In this document: piece by piece, positions 26,162 through 33,828 of the stretch | Numbering within the stretch: the stretch's first letter is position 1 | Layout of the letters: the number at the start of each line of letters is the position of its first letter | Program-made: the position numbers and the translations under genes | NCBI GenBank assembly: GCA_002439605.1 | Contig: DJOI01000036.1 | Coordinates: 14,493 to 61,597, forward strand | Source: Candidatus Segatella mututuai | Lineage (GTDB): Bacteria > Bacteroidota > Bacteroidia > Bacteroidales > Bacteroidaceae | Direction: 5' to 3' | Length of the DNA: 47,105 nt | The notes under the pieces: generated by a model | Seen by the model: the letters and a program-made list of their open reading frames with translations, nothing else | Told to the model about the DNA's origin: nothing | Databases searched by the model: none

Positions 26162-26740
26162 ATGAATGTACGGATAGAAAGGGCTACAGCCAGTTTGGCT
26201 GAGCCTATCGCCTCGCTCATCATGGAGGCGATGAATCTTGAGTGCTGCCAGAATCTGGCGGGCAAAGACCATACGGTGGAGGATTTCCGCCGGGTGATGA
26301 CGGGACTGGTGGCACTCGAAGATAGCCAGTATAGCTATCGCAATACGCTTTGTGCCTTTGCTGGCGATGGTCGCTTGGCTGGCATCTGCGTGACTTACGA
26401 TGGGGGAGAACTGCATCGCCTGCGCCGCCGTTTCATAGAGGCAGCCCTGCGTGAGTTTGGCATCGACTATTCGGATATGGACGATGAGACGCAGGCTGGC
26501 GAACTTTACATCGACAGCATAGCTGTGCTGGATGAGTTCCGAGGACATGGCATTGCCAAACATTTGCTGAAAGCAGTCATCGAACGTGCCCGTGAGATGG
26601 GGCTGCCTGCTGTGGGACTGCTTGTCGACAAGGGAAACCCTCGCGCGGAGTCCTTATATAATAAGGTGGGATTTCAGTACATTGGCGATTCTGCATGGGG
26701 AGGCCATGAGATGCGGCATCTGCAATATCGGATAGACTGA
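26162..26740 (+). CDS. GNAT-family N-acetyltransferase
   Basis: A 192-residue cytoplasmic protein with the acetyl-CoA-binding motif A at DSIAVLDEFRGHGIAKHLLK (about residues 118-137), followed by VGLLVDKGNPRAESLYNKVG, the usual C-terminal GNAT segment. It begins RIERATASLAEPIASLIMEA, as in RimI-like and aminoglycoside-type relatives. It lies 20 bp after the GH31 gene and before the bidirectional terminator, so it is probably the last gene of that transcript. Its substrate cannot be told from the sequence. Confidence 0.85.
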   Translation: MNVRIERATASLAEPIASLIMEAMNLECCQNLAGKDHTVEDFRRVMTGLVALEDSQYSYRNTLCAFAGDGRLAGICVTYDGGELHRLRRRFIEAALREFGIDYSDMDDETQAGELYIDSIAVLDEFRGHGIAKHLLKAVIERAREMGLPAVGLLVDKGNPRAESLYNKVGFQYIGDSAWGGHEMRHLQYRID

Positions 26741-26750
26741 ACGGTCTCTT

Positions 26751-26803
26751 AAAGAAATATGGCTGTCGACAATCCTAAGGAAAGTTGACAGCCATATTTC
26801 TTT
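26751..26803. terminator. Bidirectional intrinsic terminator
   Basis: A 20-bp stem with one G-T pair (26751-26770 with 26784-26803) around a 13-base loop. T-rich tracts follow on the plus strand. It separates the convergent GNAT (+) and symporter (-) genes and begins 10 bp after the GNAT stop. Confidence 0.9.
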
Positions 26804-26814
26804 TGTAGCTTTTA

Positions 26815-28194
26815 TTATTTTTCCAGTTCTTCTATCTCGCTCTCATCCATGTCGCGATCCAAGTGGTCGCGCCACAGATACTTGCGTGTTTCGTGTACGA
26901 TGATGCCGCTAAGGCAGAGCAGGGACACAAGGTTAGGTATTGCCATCAAGGCGTTCATGCAGTCGGCGATGTTCCATACCATCTCCAGTCCGATGACGCT
27001 TCCCGCAAAGATGCTGATGATGTAGAGCATGCGATAACTTAGCATCCAACGCTTGCCCTTGAGATATTCCACGCAGCGCTCGCCATAATAGCTCCAACCT
27101 AAGATAGTGCTGAAGGCGAAGGTTCCCAAGCCGAATGTAAGCAATGGCGCTCCGATGTAGGGTATCTTGCTGAATGCCGCCTTCGTGAGGGCTGCTCCGT
27201 TGTGGTAGTCGATGTCTGGATAGGCTATGATGCTCGAGGTGATGACCAGTCCGGTCAGGGCACAGATGACGACAGTGTCCCAGAATGTGCCTGTCGATGA
27301 AACGAGAGCCTGGCGTACAGGGTTGCGGGTCTGTGCTGCTGCGGCAACAATGGGGGCGGAACCAAGGCCAGACTCGTTCGAGAACAGGCCTCTTGCTATG
27401 CCATAGCGGGCAGCCATCATCAGTGTGCTACCTGCGAAACCGCCTCCAGCGGCGCTGGTTGTGAAGGCAGACTCACAGATGATCTTGAGTGCGGCCCATA
27501 GATAAGCGTGGTTGACGATGAGGATATAGACGCACCCCAGCACATAGAAAATGGCCATGAAGGGCACCAGCATTCCGCATACCTTCGAGATGGACTTCAC
27601 GCCTCCTATGATGACGGCGGCTCCCAAGGCACAGACGATGGCTCCAGTGATGTAGGGCGAAATGCCATACTGGTTTTCTACGAGCGTGGAGATGGCGTTT
27701 GCCTGCACGGTGCTGCCGATGCCAAACGATGCTATGGCGGCGAAAAGTGCGAAGAGAACGGCGAGCCACTTCCAGCCCAAGCCTTTCTCCAGGGCATACA
27801 TAGGGCCACCCAACATGCGTCCACGCTTGGTCTTCACGCGATATTTTACAGCCAACAACCCCTCTGCATACTTGGTGGATATTCCGAATACGCCTGTGAG
27901 CCAGCACCACAGCACAGCACCCGGGCCTCCCAAGGCGATGGCTGTTGCCACACCTATGATGTTGCCCGTTCCTATTGTTGCGGCAAGAGCTGTGGCAAGA
28001 GCTCCAAACTGGGATACGTCGCCCGCTGCATCCTTGTCTTTCTTGATGGATAACTTGATGGCTTTGAATATCTTACGCTGCGGGAAACGCAGGCGTATGG
28101 TGAGAAAGATGTGTGTGCCTAAAAGTAGGATAATCATGGGCCAACCCCACAAGAACGAGCTTAGCGCTGCAAAAAAGTCGTTTAGCATATCCAT
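26815..28194 (-). CDS. Alanine/glycine:cation symporter (AGCS family)
   Basis: A 459-residue inner-membrane transporter with about eleven hydrophobic helices. Family features include GALATALAATIGTGNIIGVA near residue 65, GGPGAVLWCWLTGVFGISTK near residue 90, and ARGLFSNESGLGSAPIVAAA near residue 265. It is predicted to import alanine or glycine with sodium. The C-terminus is cytoplasmic and acidic (DMDESEIEELEK). It follows the two DUF4230 genes after 27 bp and is probably in the same transcript, which ends at the hairpin at 26751-26803. Confidence 0.92.
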   Translation of the reverse strand: MDMLNDFFAALSSFLWGWPMIILLLGTHIFLTIRLRFPQRKIFKAIKLSIKKDKDAAGDVSQFGALATALAATIGTGNIIGVATAIALGGPGAVLWCWLTGVFGISTKYAEGLLAVKYRVKTKRGRMLGGPMYALEKGLGWKWLAVLFALFAAIASFGIGSTVQANAISTLVENQYGISPYITGAIVCALGAAVIIGGVKSISKVCGMLVPFMAIFYVLGCVYILIVNHAYLWAALKIICESAFTTSAAGGGFAGSTLMMAARYGIARGLFSNESGLGSAPIVAAAAQTRNPVRQALVSSTGTFWDTVVICALTGLVITSSIIAYPDIDYHNGAALTKAAFSKIPYIGAPLLTFGLGTFAFSTILGWSYYGERCVEYLKGKRWMLSYRMLYIISIFAGSVIGLEMVWNIADCMNALMAIPNLVSLLCLSGIIVHETRKYLWRDHLDRDMDESEIEELEK

Positions 28195-28221
28195 ATAGTC
28201 TCTTTTGTTTTTACCTGTTTG

Positions 28222-28818
28222 TTATTTGTCTTTTCTCTCCGTTATCCCATGCTCTATTCCTATCTTTACGTTGCTATAGCCCATGGTGAGAAACATCCTC
28301 TCGAACTGTGCCTTGGCATTCTCCTCTGCCTTGGCGATGTTGGCTTTTGTTAAGCAGCGTTTCTTCATGGCTTCATAGGCTCTGTCGTACATGTCCTGTC
28401 GGTCTTTGCCCGTCCAGTCGCCTTCTTCGAAGAAGGAACGTGTCTTGGCCTCGTCGATGAAGTTGTGGTCGAGCAACCTGACGGGGGGCAGGGTGCAGAC
28501 GATGGTATCGCCGTCAGCGCTGAGCCAGTTGTTGCCCACTTCGCGCATATTGATACCCAGTCGGAGTGTGCCATAGTAGATTCTTACCAGATTGTCGTCG
28601 CTGATGAATCCTTTTCGAACGGTGTCTATCAGTTCCTCGTCGCTGATGGATAGAAATTCCCACTGCCCGATGGCTTCGATGCTCTTTATTTGTGTGGGAG
28701 ACAGTTGTGTCTTCCCTTTCTGTTCCGTCGAGATGGAATTGTCTTTGTTGAGCCAGTACAAGCCTCCGCCGATGATGATGACGAGCAGGAGTATGGCGAT
28801 GATTTCAAATTTTCTCAT
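28222..28818 (-). CDS. DUF4230 protein, membrane anchored
   Basis: A 198-residue protein with an N-terminal membrane helix (about 5-24) and a DUF4230 domain: QLSPTQIKSIEAIGQWEFLS near residue 40, then the GTLRLGINMREV and DGDTIVCTLPPVRLLDH segments. The helix has no lipobox, so it is anchored by the helix. It lies 12 bp after a second DUF4230 gene, and the two likely arose by duplication. Function of the domain is unknown. Confidence 0.82.
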   Translation of the reverse strand: MRKFEIIAILLLVIIIGGGLYWLNKDNSISTEQKGKTQLSPTQIKSIEAIGQWEFLSISDEELIDTVRKGFISDDNLVRIYYGTLRLGINMREVGNNWLSADGDTIVCTLPPVRLLDHNFIDEAKTRSFFEEGDWTGKDRQDMYDRAYEAMKKRCLTKANIAKAEENAKAQFERMFLTMGYSNVKIGIEHGITERKDK

Positions 28819-28830
28819 ATTTGCAATACC

Positions 28831-29502
28831 TTACTTGTTCTCTACCGATGTGCCTTCGATGAGGCTTGAAATGTCGGAAGAGGTAAATTTCTTTCTGAAG
28901 CTAATCTTGATGTTTTCGGCTTGGAATCCTAAGTTGACAAGCATGGGCACCAGTATATGCGCGGCACTTTGGCGGGCTGTCTCAAGAATGTCCATGTGCG
29001 GAATGTCGTCGATGATGCCCTTGCGCCCTTCCTGCTCGTAGCTGCTGAGTTCTTCGTCGCTGAAGTTGCTTCGTGTCAGCGCCACGAATTTCTTGGTGCC
29101 TTCATGGTCTATTTTGCTGCTGGTGAGCACCACCTTGGGGTCGGGAAGTATGATTTCTATCTTCTCGCCCTGTCGTCTCACGTTCTTTTTGCCGAAGTCT
29201 TTGAAGTCGATGTATGCCTTGAGTGTGGCATCCATGGGAATGGCAACTTTGCGCTTTCCTACAGGAAGGCTGATGTCGAAGTCTTTTTTGAGAATGGAGC
29301 CTTTCAGCCGGAGCTGGTCGTCGTGGGTGATGATTCTGTGAACCTGCGCCTCGGCGGTATATAGACGGCTGCATTTCTGTACCTGCATCACCATCACAGG
29401 GATGGTGTCGAGAGCTTTTTCTTTCTCTTTTGTTTGGCTGCCAGTGCATGCGGAGAGTATGAATGCTGTTGTCACAATGACAAATAAAAATGTCTTTCTC
29501 AT
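28831..29502 (-). CDS. DUF4230 lipoprotein
   Basis: A 223-residue protein with a lipoprotein signal (residues 1-19, lipobox ILSAC, Cys19) and a DUF4230 domain covering most of the rest. Shared family features are the start of the domain at KCSRLYTAEAQVHRII, IEIILPDPKVVLTSSKIDHE and a helical ARQSAAHILVPMLVNLGF segment. Unlike the neighbouring copy it is lipid-anchored. It is the first gene after the box at 29525-29532, with a leader of about 16 nt. Confidence 0.82.
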   Translation of the reverse strand: MRKTFLFVIVTTAFILSACTGSQTKEKEKALDTIPVMVMQVQKCSRLYTAEAQVHRIITHDDQLRLKGSILKKDFDISLPVGKRKVAIPMDATLKAYIDFKDFGKKNVRRQGEKIEIILPDPKVVLTSSKIDHEGTKKFVALTRSNFSDEELSSYEQEGRKGIIDDIPHMDILETARQSAAHILVPMLVNLGFQAENIKISFRKKFTSSDISSLIEGTSVENK

Positions 29503-29524
29503 ACTAATTGTTTTGTTTTAGATG

Positions 29525-29532
29525 CAAAGATA
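29525..29532 (-). promoter_or_regulatory. -7 box for the DUF4230-symporter operon
   Basis: Reads TATCTTTG on the minus strand, 22 bp before the ATG at 29502. Confidence 0.55.
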
Positions 29533-29637
29533 CGACAATTTGCGCAATTTGCCAAAAAATAACAGCCAATTTTATACTTTTCTTCTTTGTTTAATGATAA
29601 TCTGTAGTTTTTGGGTAGTTAAAAATAATATTAATAG

Positions 29638-29838
29638 TGGTCAACTCAAATCGTTCAACCACAGTAAAAGTTTTCTTTTGCCTGTTAAATCTATGTTCTA
29701 AAGTATCGAACTTGTATCCTAAAGTATCGAACTTGTATCCTAAAGTACCGTACTTGTATCCTAAAGTATCGAACATAGAATTATCTGCAATACCAGAACA
29801 AATCATTGATGAACAGAAAACAATTTTTGTGTGGTATA
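29638..29838. repeat. Dispersed intergenic repeat element, copy B
   Basis: The head at 29638-29665 matches the copy at 7764-7791 in 25 of 28 positions, and the tail TGTGGTAT at 29830-29837 is the same as at 7913-7920. Between them is a different 21-bp tandem array. The surrounding intergenic region (29533-30216) is AT-rich and otherwise shows an 11-bp direct repeat, GTAACTATTCA, at 29842-29852 and 29891-29901, and an orphan terminator. Confidence 0.6.
29698..29781. repeat. Four 21-bp tandem repeats flanked by a 9-bp inverted repeat
   Basis: Units of 21 bp at 29698-29718, 29719-29739, 29740-29760 and 29761-29781 all begin CTAAAGTA. The third has two substitutions and the fourth diverges after 14 bases. 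TCTATGTTC just upstream (29690-29698) is inverted as GAACATAGA at 29771-29779, so the array could form the loop of a hairpin. Because 21 is a multiple of three, reading frames stay open across it and give a seven-residue repeat; this is not evidence of coding. Confidence 0.9.
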
Positions 29839-30186
29839 AAAGTAACTATTCATAGCTTTAGGGATGCAGCGTAGTTGCATGCATGGGTCGGTAACTATTC
29901 AGTCTTCTTTTTGTTACATACGACAAAAGACAAAAGCGATTGCAACGTATCATGCATAAAAAACCATTCCAGCAAGAATGTTCTATGTAAATCTTGTGCT
30001 TGTTTAACTATTATGAAGATGATTTTTTTGTTAAAGGCGGTTAAAAAAGTGTTTTTTCTCATCTTCGATTAAACTTTTTGTGTTTTGCAGGGTCTTATTA
30101 CTGATTAGAATTCATAAACTGAGCTTTTATTATATCGTGTGAGAAAAGTTCAATAGGATTTATTAGTTAGTATTTAGGTAGTATGA

Positions 30187-30219
30187 GCATTCTCTTTGTG
30201 AAAAGAGGGTGCTTTTTTT
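30187..30219 (+). terminator. Orphan intrinsic terminator
   Basis: An 11-bp stem with two wobble pairs (GCATTCTCTTT at 30187-30197 with AAAGAGGGTGC at 30202-30212), a GTGA loop and seven T at 30213-30219. No recognisable plus-strand gene lies upstream within 650 bp. Confidence 0.75.
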
Positions 30220-30248
30220 GTGTTCTCGCATTTTTTTTCTTAACTTTG
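30217..30248 (+). promoter_or_regulatory. Promoter for the DUF4738 lipoprotein gene
   Basis: TTTG at 30217-30220 and TAACTTTG at 30241-30248 with 20-bp spacing. The -33 element is built into the T-run of the terminator just upstream. The predicted leader is about 67 nt. Confidence 0.65.
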
Positions 30249-30320
30249 CAGATAATTAGATTTTGATTGTGCGGGTTATATATTTTAACTCTCTGCAGAT
30301 TATTAAAAAACAACACTACA

Positions 30321-30914
30321 ATGAAGAAAACAATTTCCCTGTTCATGATAGCGGCTTTGGCTGCCGCCTGCCTCTCGTCGTGTGGCGAAAAGAAAAAGAG
30401 CAATGTCATCATAGCCCCGAAGCCAACAGCCCCGAAGCCCAAGAAAACACAAGAACTAAGCAGCTATGAACAGTCGCGCGACATCTCTTGGTTGGGCAAG
30501 ACCTATCGCATAGTAATGAAGCGAGAGTCCGACCACGAATTGCCTTTGGTGGAGAGCGAGGACCATACCAAGTATTACGACAACAAGATAACCATCAAGA
30601 TTTTGCGCAAGGACGGTACGGAGTTCTTCAGCCGTACTTTCCAGAAAAGCGATTTTACGGGTTATCTTGATGAGTCGACCAAGAAGACGGGGGCTTTGTT
30701 GGGTATTGTGTTTGTGGAAGTGGAGGGAGATGTCCTGCATTTTGCGGGCAGTGTGGGATCTCCCGATGTGACAAGCGACGAGTATGTGCCACTTGTTATC
30801 AACATCAATCGAATGGGCTCTGTCAGTATAGCCAAGGATACCCAGCTGGATACTGTTGGCGAGGAAAACGAAAAAGCCCCGTCTGTCGAAGACGAGGCTG
30901 ATGATGGTGTATGA
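30321..30914 (+). CDS. DUF4738 lipoprotein
   Basis: A 197-residue lipoprotein: signal peptide with lipobox CLSSC (Cys21), a Pro/Lys-rich linker (APKPTAPKPKKTQ), then a DUF4738 domain with WLGKTYRIVMKRESDHELP and ITIKILRKDGTEFFSRTF. An acidic tail, EKAPSVEDEADDGV, ends the protein. The start at 30321 follows the promoter at 30217-30248; an earlier in-frame ATG would begin in the leader and would lack the signal peptide at its N-terminus. The last coding bases overlap the terminator of the convergent ribH operon. Function unknown. Confidence 0.8.
   Translation: MKKTISLFMIAALAAACLSSCGEKKKSNVIIAPKPTAPKPKKTQELSSYEQSRDISWLGKTYRIVMKRESDHELPLVESEDHTKYYDNKITIKILRKDGTEFFSRTFQKSDFTGYLDESTKKTGALLGIVFVEVEGDVLHFAGSVGSPDVTSDEYVPLVININRMGSVSIAKDTQLDTVGEENEKAPSVEDEADDGV
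30871..30899 (-). terminator. Minus-strand terminator inside the 3' end of the DUF4738 gene
   Basis: A 10-bp stem with one mismatch (30875-30884 with 30890-30899) around a five-base loop. On the minus strand it is followed by five T (30875-30871). It ends the operon whose last stop codon is at 30927 while forming coding sequence for the convergent lipoprotein. Confidence 0.75.
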
Positions 30915-30926
30915 TGAGATAAATGC

Positions 30927-31310
30927 TTACTTCAGTAGTTTTTTGAAGTCTTTGTCGAAGCATTGTGGGTGTTTGCCGATGAAGAGGATGTTGAGCAGGC
31001 AGTTGGCAGCCAATTCCTCGTCGTTGAGGTCGGCACCCTTTTCTTTTCTTACTTCCTTGCCTAAGCAGGCATCCCATGTGGTGTTGAAACAACTGTCGTC
31101 GGCTCCCACAATCATGCTGTTGCTTGAATTCGGGTCTTCCATCAGTTCGTAGCGAATGGTTTTCTTGTTCACCACAGGCTGGATACTGCACAGCATGTCG
31201 AATGCTTTCTGAAAAACATCGCGATGCAGATTGGCGTTGGGGAACATCGTACTGATTGTAGGGAAGAGTTCCTCGAAGTCAAACGACTGTAAGAGTTGAT
31301 ATAGTTTCAT
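30927..31310 (-). CDS. Hypothetical protein, DUF6557-like
   Basis: A 127-residue soluble protein beginning MKLYQLLQSFDFEELFPTI. The pattern of an N-terminal helix ending EELFPTI, a Phe-rich FQKAFDMLCSIQPV helix, then TIRYELMEDP, looks like the DUF6557 family of small Bacteroidota proteins, though this is from memory of the pattern only. The start at 31310 lies 26 bp after the ribH stop; upstream codons of the open frame overlap ribH in another frame. It is the last gene of the TPR-ribH operon. No function is known and no enzyme motif is visible. Confidence 0.6.
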   Translation of the reverse strand: MKLYQLLQSFDFEELFPTISTMFPNANLHRDVFQKAFDMLCSIQPVVNKKTIRYELMEDPNSSNSMIVGADDSCFNTTWDACLGKEVRKEKGADLNDEELAANCLLNILFIGKHPQCFDKDFKKLLK

Positions 31311-31336
31311 CCTTGTTTCTGGATTATGTTTTGCTT

Positions 31337-31813
31337 TTAGAACTTCGCCATCTTGATGGCATCGATGGCACACTCGTCGCCCTTGTTGCCCAACTTTCCG
31401 CCACTTCTTTCCTTAGCTTGCTGCAAGTCGTTGGTGGTCAGCAAGCCGTAGATGACTGGGATTTCTTGTGAGGCGTTGAGGCGCGCTATGCCATAGGTCA
31501 CGCCTTGGCAGATATAGTCGAAATGGGGAGTCTCTCCACGGATGACGCTTCCCAGCACGATTACTGCATCGTAGCCCTGGTTAAGAACCATCTGGCGTGC
31601 TCCGTATATCAGTTCAAAACTACCGGGAACAGTCTTCACGTGGATGTTCTCTGGCAGGGTGCCATGCTTTTCAAGGGTGTCGACGGCACCCTTAAGCAGA
31701 GCGCCAGTTATCTCGGAATTCCACTCGGCAACCACGATGCCAAAACACATGTTGCTGGCATCTGGTACCTTGGTGGAGTCGTATTCTGACAAATTATGAA
31801 GTGATGTAGCCAT
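31337..31813 (-). CDS. ribH: 6,7-dimethyl-8-ribityllumazine synthase
   Basis: A 158-residue enzyme, the usual length. It catalyses the penultimate step of riboflavin synthesis, condensing the ribitylamino-uracil with dihydroxybutanone phosphate. Diagnostic segments are present: VVAEWNSEIT near residue 27, VPGSFELIYGAR near 61-72, LGSVIRGETPHFDYI near 86-100 and GLLTTNDLQQAKERSGG near 121-137. It starts two bases after the TPR gene stop, showing operon structure. No FMN riboswitch is visible in the operon leader and no other rib genes are nearby. Confidence 0.95.
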   Translation of the reverse strand: MATSLHNLSEYDSTKVPDASNMCFGIVVAEWNSEITGALLKGAVDTLEKHGTLPENIHVKTVPGSFELIYGARQMVLNQGYDAVIVLGSVIRGETPHFDYICQGVTYGIARLNASQEIPVIYGLLTTNDLQQAKERSGGKLGNKGDECAIDAIKMAKF

Positions 31814-31815
31814 AA

Positions 31816-32514
31816 TTAGTTTGAAGCTCTTTCTATGTACTTGTCTATCTCTGAGCTCTGAACGAGCATGGAATTTACATACTTTTTCTTGATGTCCTGG
31901 TAAATCTTCAAGGCATCTTCTTTCTTGCCCTGGCTTTCCAACACCTCGCCAGCCTTGATGAGGAAGGTGGGGGAGAGGCTGTTGTTGGTATCGTCCTCAG
32001 CCTTGCTGTCTGCCATGTCTGCTGCTTTTTTGAAAGCATCTACCGCCTTGTCGAGCTGGTTGAGATGAGCGTATGCATCACCCAGAGCGGCCTGGGCCGC
32101 CGGACTGATCATCTGGTCGCCCTTGGAAGAGAATGATTCGAGGCTCTTCTGGGCTTCAGCCCATTTGCCGAGGTTGGCATAGCAAAGTCCTGCATAGAGG
32201 TTGGCCAAGTTGCCGGCCTTGGTGCCGCTATACTCGTCAGCCAATTTGGCGAAACCAACGAAGCCTGCGCCATCGCCGTTGACAGCCTGATCGAACATCT
32301 CGTTGTTGAAGTATGTCTGACCCTTGCTGAGTGCTGTGCTTGCCTTTTCCTCGCGAGGACCAGAAATCTGTGAAATGTAAAGGAATACGCCTGCAATGAC
32401 GATGATGATTGCTGCCACTGCGATGAGGATAGCTTTCTTATACTTCATGAAGAAAGCCTCGCGGTTGTTGATGTTCTCAGTTGCTTCGAGAACCTGTTCT
32501 GTTTTGTTTGCCAT
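31816..32514 (-). CDS. TPR protein with N-terminal membrane anchor (YfgM-like)
   Basis: A 232-residue protein starting MANKTEQVLEATENINNRE, with one membrane helix at about 27-48 and then TPR-type repeats (ANLYAGLCYANLGKWAEAQK, AQAALGDAYAHLNQLDKAVD, LIKAGEVLESQGKKEDALKI). Its layout resembles YfgM, an envelope chaperone partner in Proteobacteria, but the function in Bacteroidota is not established. The start at 32514 lies downstream of the box at 32592-32599; the longer open frame begins only 12 bp after that box and lacks homology-like features. First gene of the operon with ribH. Confidence 0.8.
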   Translation of the reverse strand: MANKTEQVLEATENINNREAFFMKYKKAILIAVAAIIIVIAGVFLYISQISGPREEKASTALSKGQTYFNNEMFDQAVNGDGAGFVGFAKLADEYSGTKAGNLANLYAGLCYANLGKWAEAQKSLESFSSKGDQMISPAAQAALGDAYAHLNQLDKAVDAFKKAADMADSKAEDDTNNSLSPTFLIKAGEVLESQGKKEDALKIYQDIKKKYVNSMLVQSSEIDKYIERASN

Positions 32515-32591
32515 TTTTATTTTTGTTTTTTTATTATTTTTCTTTCTTGTTTTTCGTGTGGTTTGCCCAATGGTTACCACACTTTAGGTTG

Positions 32592-32599
32592 CAAAAATA
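32592..32599 (-). promoter_or_regulatory. -7 box for the TPR-ribH operon
   Basis: Reads TATTTTTG on the minus strand, divergent from the recF promoter; leader of about 70 nt. Confidence 0.5.
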
Positions 32600-32662
32600 C
32601 GTAATTTTATCCACATATTGAAATTTATAGACTACTTTTTTCGTTTTTTGCGCTTTTTCTGC

Positions 32663-32670
32663 TAACTTTG
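32663..32670 (+). promoter_or_regulatory. -7 box for recF
   Basis: TAACTTTG on the plus strand, 24 bp before the ATG at 32695. It overlaps the ATG at 32668, ruling that upstream start out. Confidence 0.6.
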
Positions 32671-32694
32671 CAGTTCAATAGTGGTGTAATACGT

Positions 32695-33804
32695 ATGATT
32701 TTAAAGAATATCTCGATAATAAATTATAGGAACATCAAGGCTGCCAATTTGGATTTGTCGCCCAAGATTAATTGTCTCATAGGCCATAATGGTATGGGCA
32801 AGACCAATTTTCTGGATGCCATTTATTATCTTTCTTTTTGTCGCAGTGCCTACAATCCCATCGATTCGCAGGTCATAGCGCATGATGAGAACTTCATGAT
32901 GATAGAGGGCAGCTATCTTGATGAGCGTGGAAATGTCGAGGACATATTCTGTGGAATGAAGCGTGGCACGAAAAAGCATTTCAAGCGCAACAAGAAAGAG
33001 TATAAGCGCCTGTCGCAACATATCGGTTTGATACCTCTCATCTTTGTCTCGCCTTCAGATACGATGCTCATAGAGGGTGGAAGCGAGGAGCGCCGCCGTC
33101 TGATGGATGTGGTCATCTCGCAGTACGACCCTTCCTATATCGAGGCTTTGGCCAACTACAACAAGGCTTTGCAGCAACGTAATGCCTTACTCAAGATGGA
33201 AGGGAATCCCGATGTGACGTTGATGGAGATATGGGAACAGGAGATGGCTCGCAATGGCGAGCTGATCTATCAGAAGCGTGAGGCTTTTGTCAAGGAACTG
33301 GTACCTGTGTTTCAGCGGATTTATCGCCATGTTTCCGGTGGCCGCGAGGTGGTGAGTCTTCGCTATGTGTCTCATTGCCAGCGAGGCCCACTTCTTGATG
33401 TCATACAGCACGACCGTTTTAAGGACCTGGCTGTAGGCTATTCTCTTCATGGTGTGCATCGCGATGACTTAGAGATGCTGATAGGTGGTTTCTTGCTGAA
33501 ACGCGAGGGAAGTCAGGGGCAGAACAAGACCTTTTCCCTGGCTCTTAAGTTGGCTCAGTTTGATTTCCTGCGTCGCACAGTGTCGAGTACCACACCCTTG
33601 TTGCTGCTCGACGATATCTTCGATAAGTTGGATGCCCAGAGGGTGGAGGCGATAGTGGAATTGGTGTCTGGCACCAACTTCGGACAGATATTCATAACCG
33701 ATACCAATCGCGATCATCTCGACCGCATCCTGCACGAGAGTGATGGCGATTACAAGATTTTCCATGTGGAGGGTGGAAACATAGAGCTTGCTCACGAAGA
33801 ATAG
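32695..33804 (+). CDS. recF: DNA recombination/repair protein RecF
   Basis: A 369-residue SMC-like ATPase, the usual length for RecF, which loads RecA at single-strand gaps with RecO and RecR. The opening MILKNISIINYRNIKAANLD is typical. Walker A is GHNGMGKTN (about 30-38), the signature region is QNKTFSLALKLAQFDFLR, and Walker B is LLLLDDIFDKLD (about 301-312). It is 24 bp upstream of the DUF721 gene; that pairing is common across Bacteroidota. No dnaA or dnaN is present here, unlike the classic dnaA-dnaN-recF arrangement. Confidence 0.95.
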   Translation: MILKNISIINYRNIKAANLDLSPKINCLIGHNGMGKTNFLDAIYYLSFCRSAYNPIDSQVIAHDENFMMIEGSYLDERGNVEDIFCGMKRGTKKHFKRNKKEYKRLSQHIGLIPLIFVSPSDTMLIEGGSEERRRLMDVVISQYDPSYIEALANYNKALQQRNALLKMEGNPDVTLMEIWEQEMARNGELIYQKREAFVKELVPVFQRIYRHVSGGREVVSLRYVSHCQRGPLLDVIQHDRFKDLAVGYSLHGVHRDDLEMLIGGFLLKREGSQGQNKTFSLALKLAQFDFLRRTVSSTTPLLLLDDIFDKLDAQRVEAIVELVSGTNFGQIFITDTNRDHLDRILHESDGDYKIFHVEGGNIELAHEE

Positions 33805-33828
33805 TAGAAAAACAGCAAAGTAAAGATT

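Noticed and set aside
23979..26162. A 727-codon open frame antisense to the YicI-type GH31 gene
   Set aside because: Its long open length is a codon-bias shadow of the GH31 gene, which has intact catalytic motifs and a signal peptide.
29698..29781. The 21-bp direct repeats considered as a CRISPR array
   Set aside because: The units are contiguous with no spacers, and no cas genes are present.
29591..29806. A 71-codon minus-strand ORF encoding a seven-residue repeat (FDTLGYK)
   Set aside because: The repeat comes from the 21-bp tandem DNA array, whose length is a multiple of three. The plus strand is also open there, so the frames are by-products.
29875..30072. A 65-codon plus-strand ORF in the intergenic region
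   Set aside because: AT-rich, Lys/Phe-rich composition with no signal, domain or clear promoter; kept only as a possible source of the transcript ending at 30219.
31814..32591. Search for an FMN riboswitch ahead of ribH
   Set aside because: ribH is preceded by the TPR gene with a two-base gap, and no FMN-box-like structure is seen in the operon leader.
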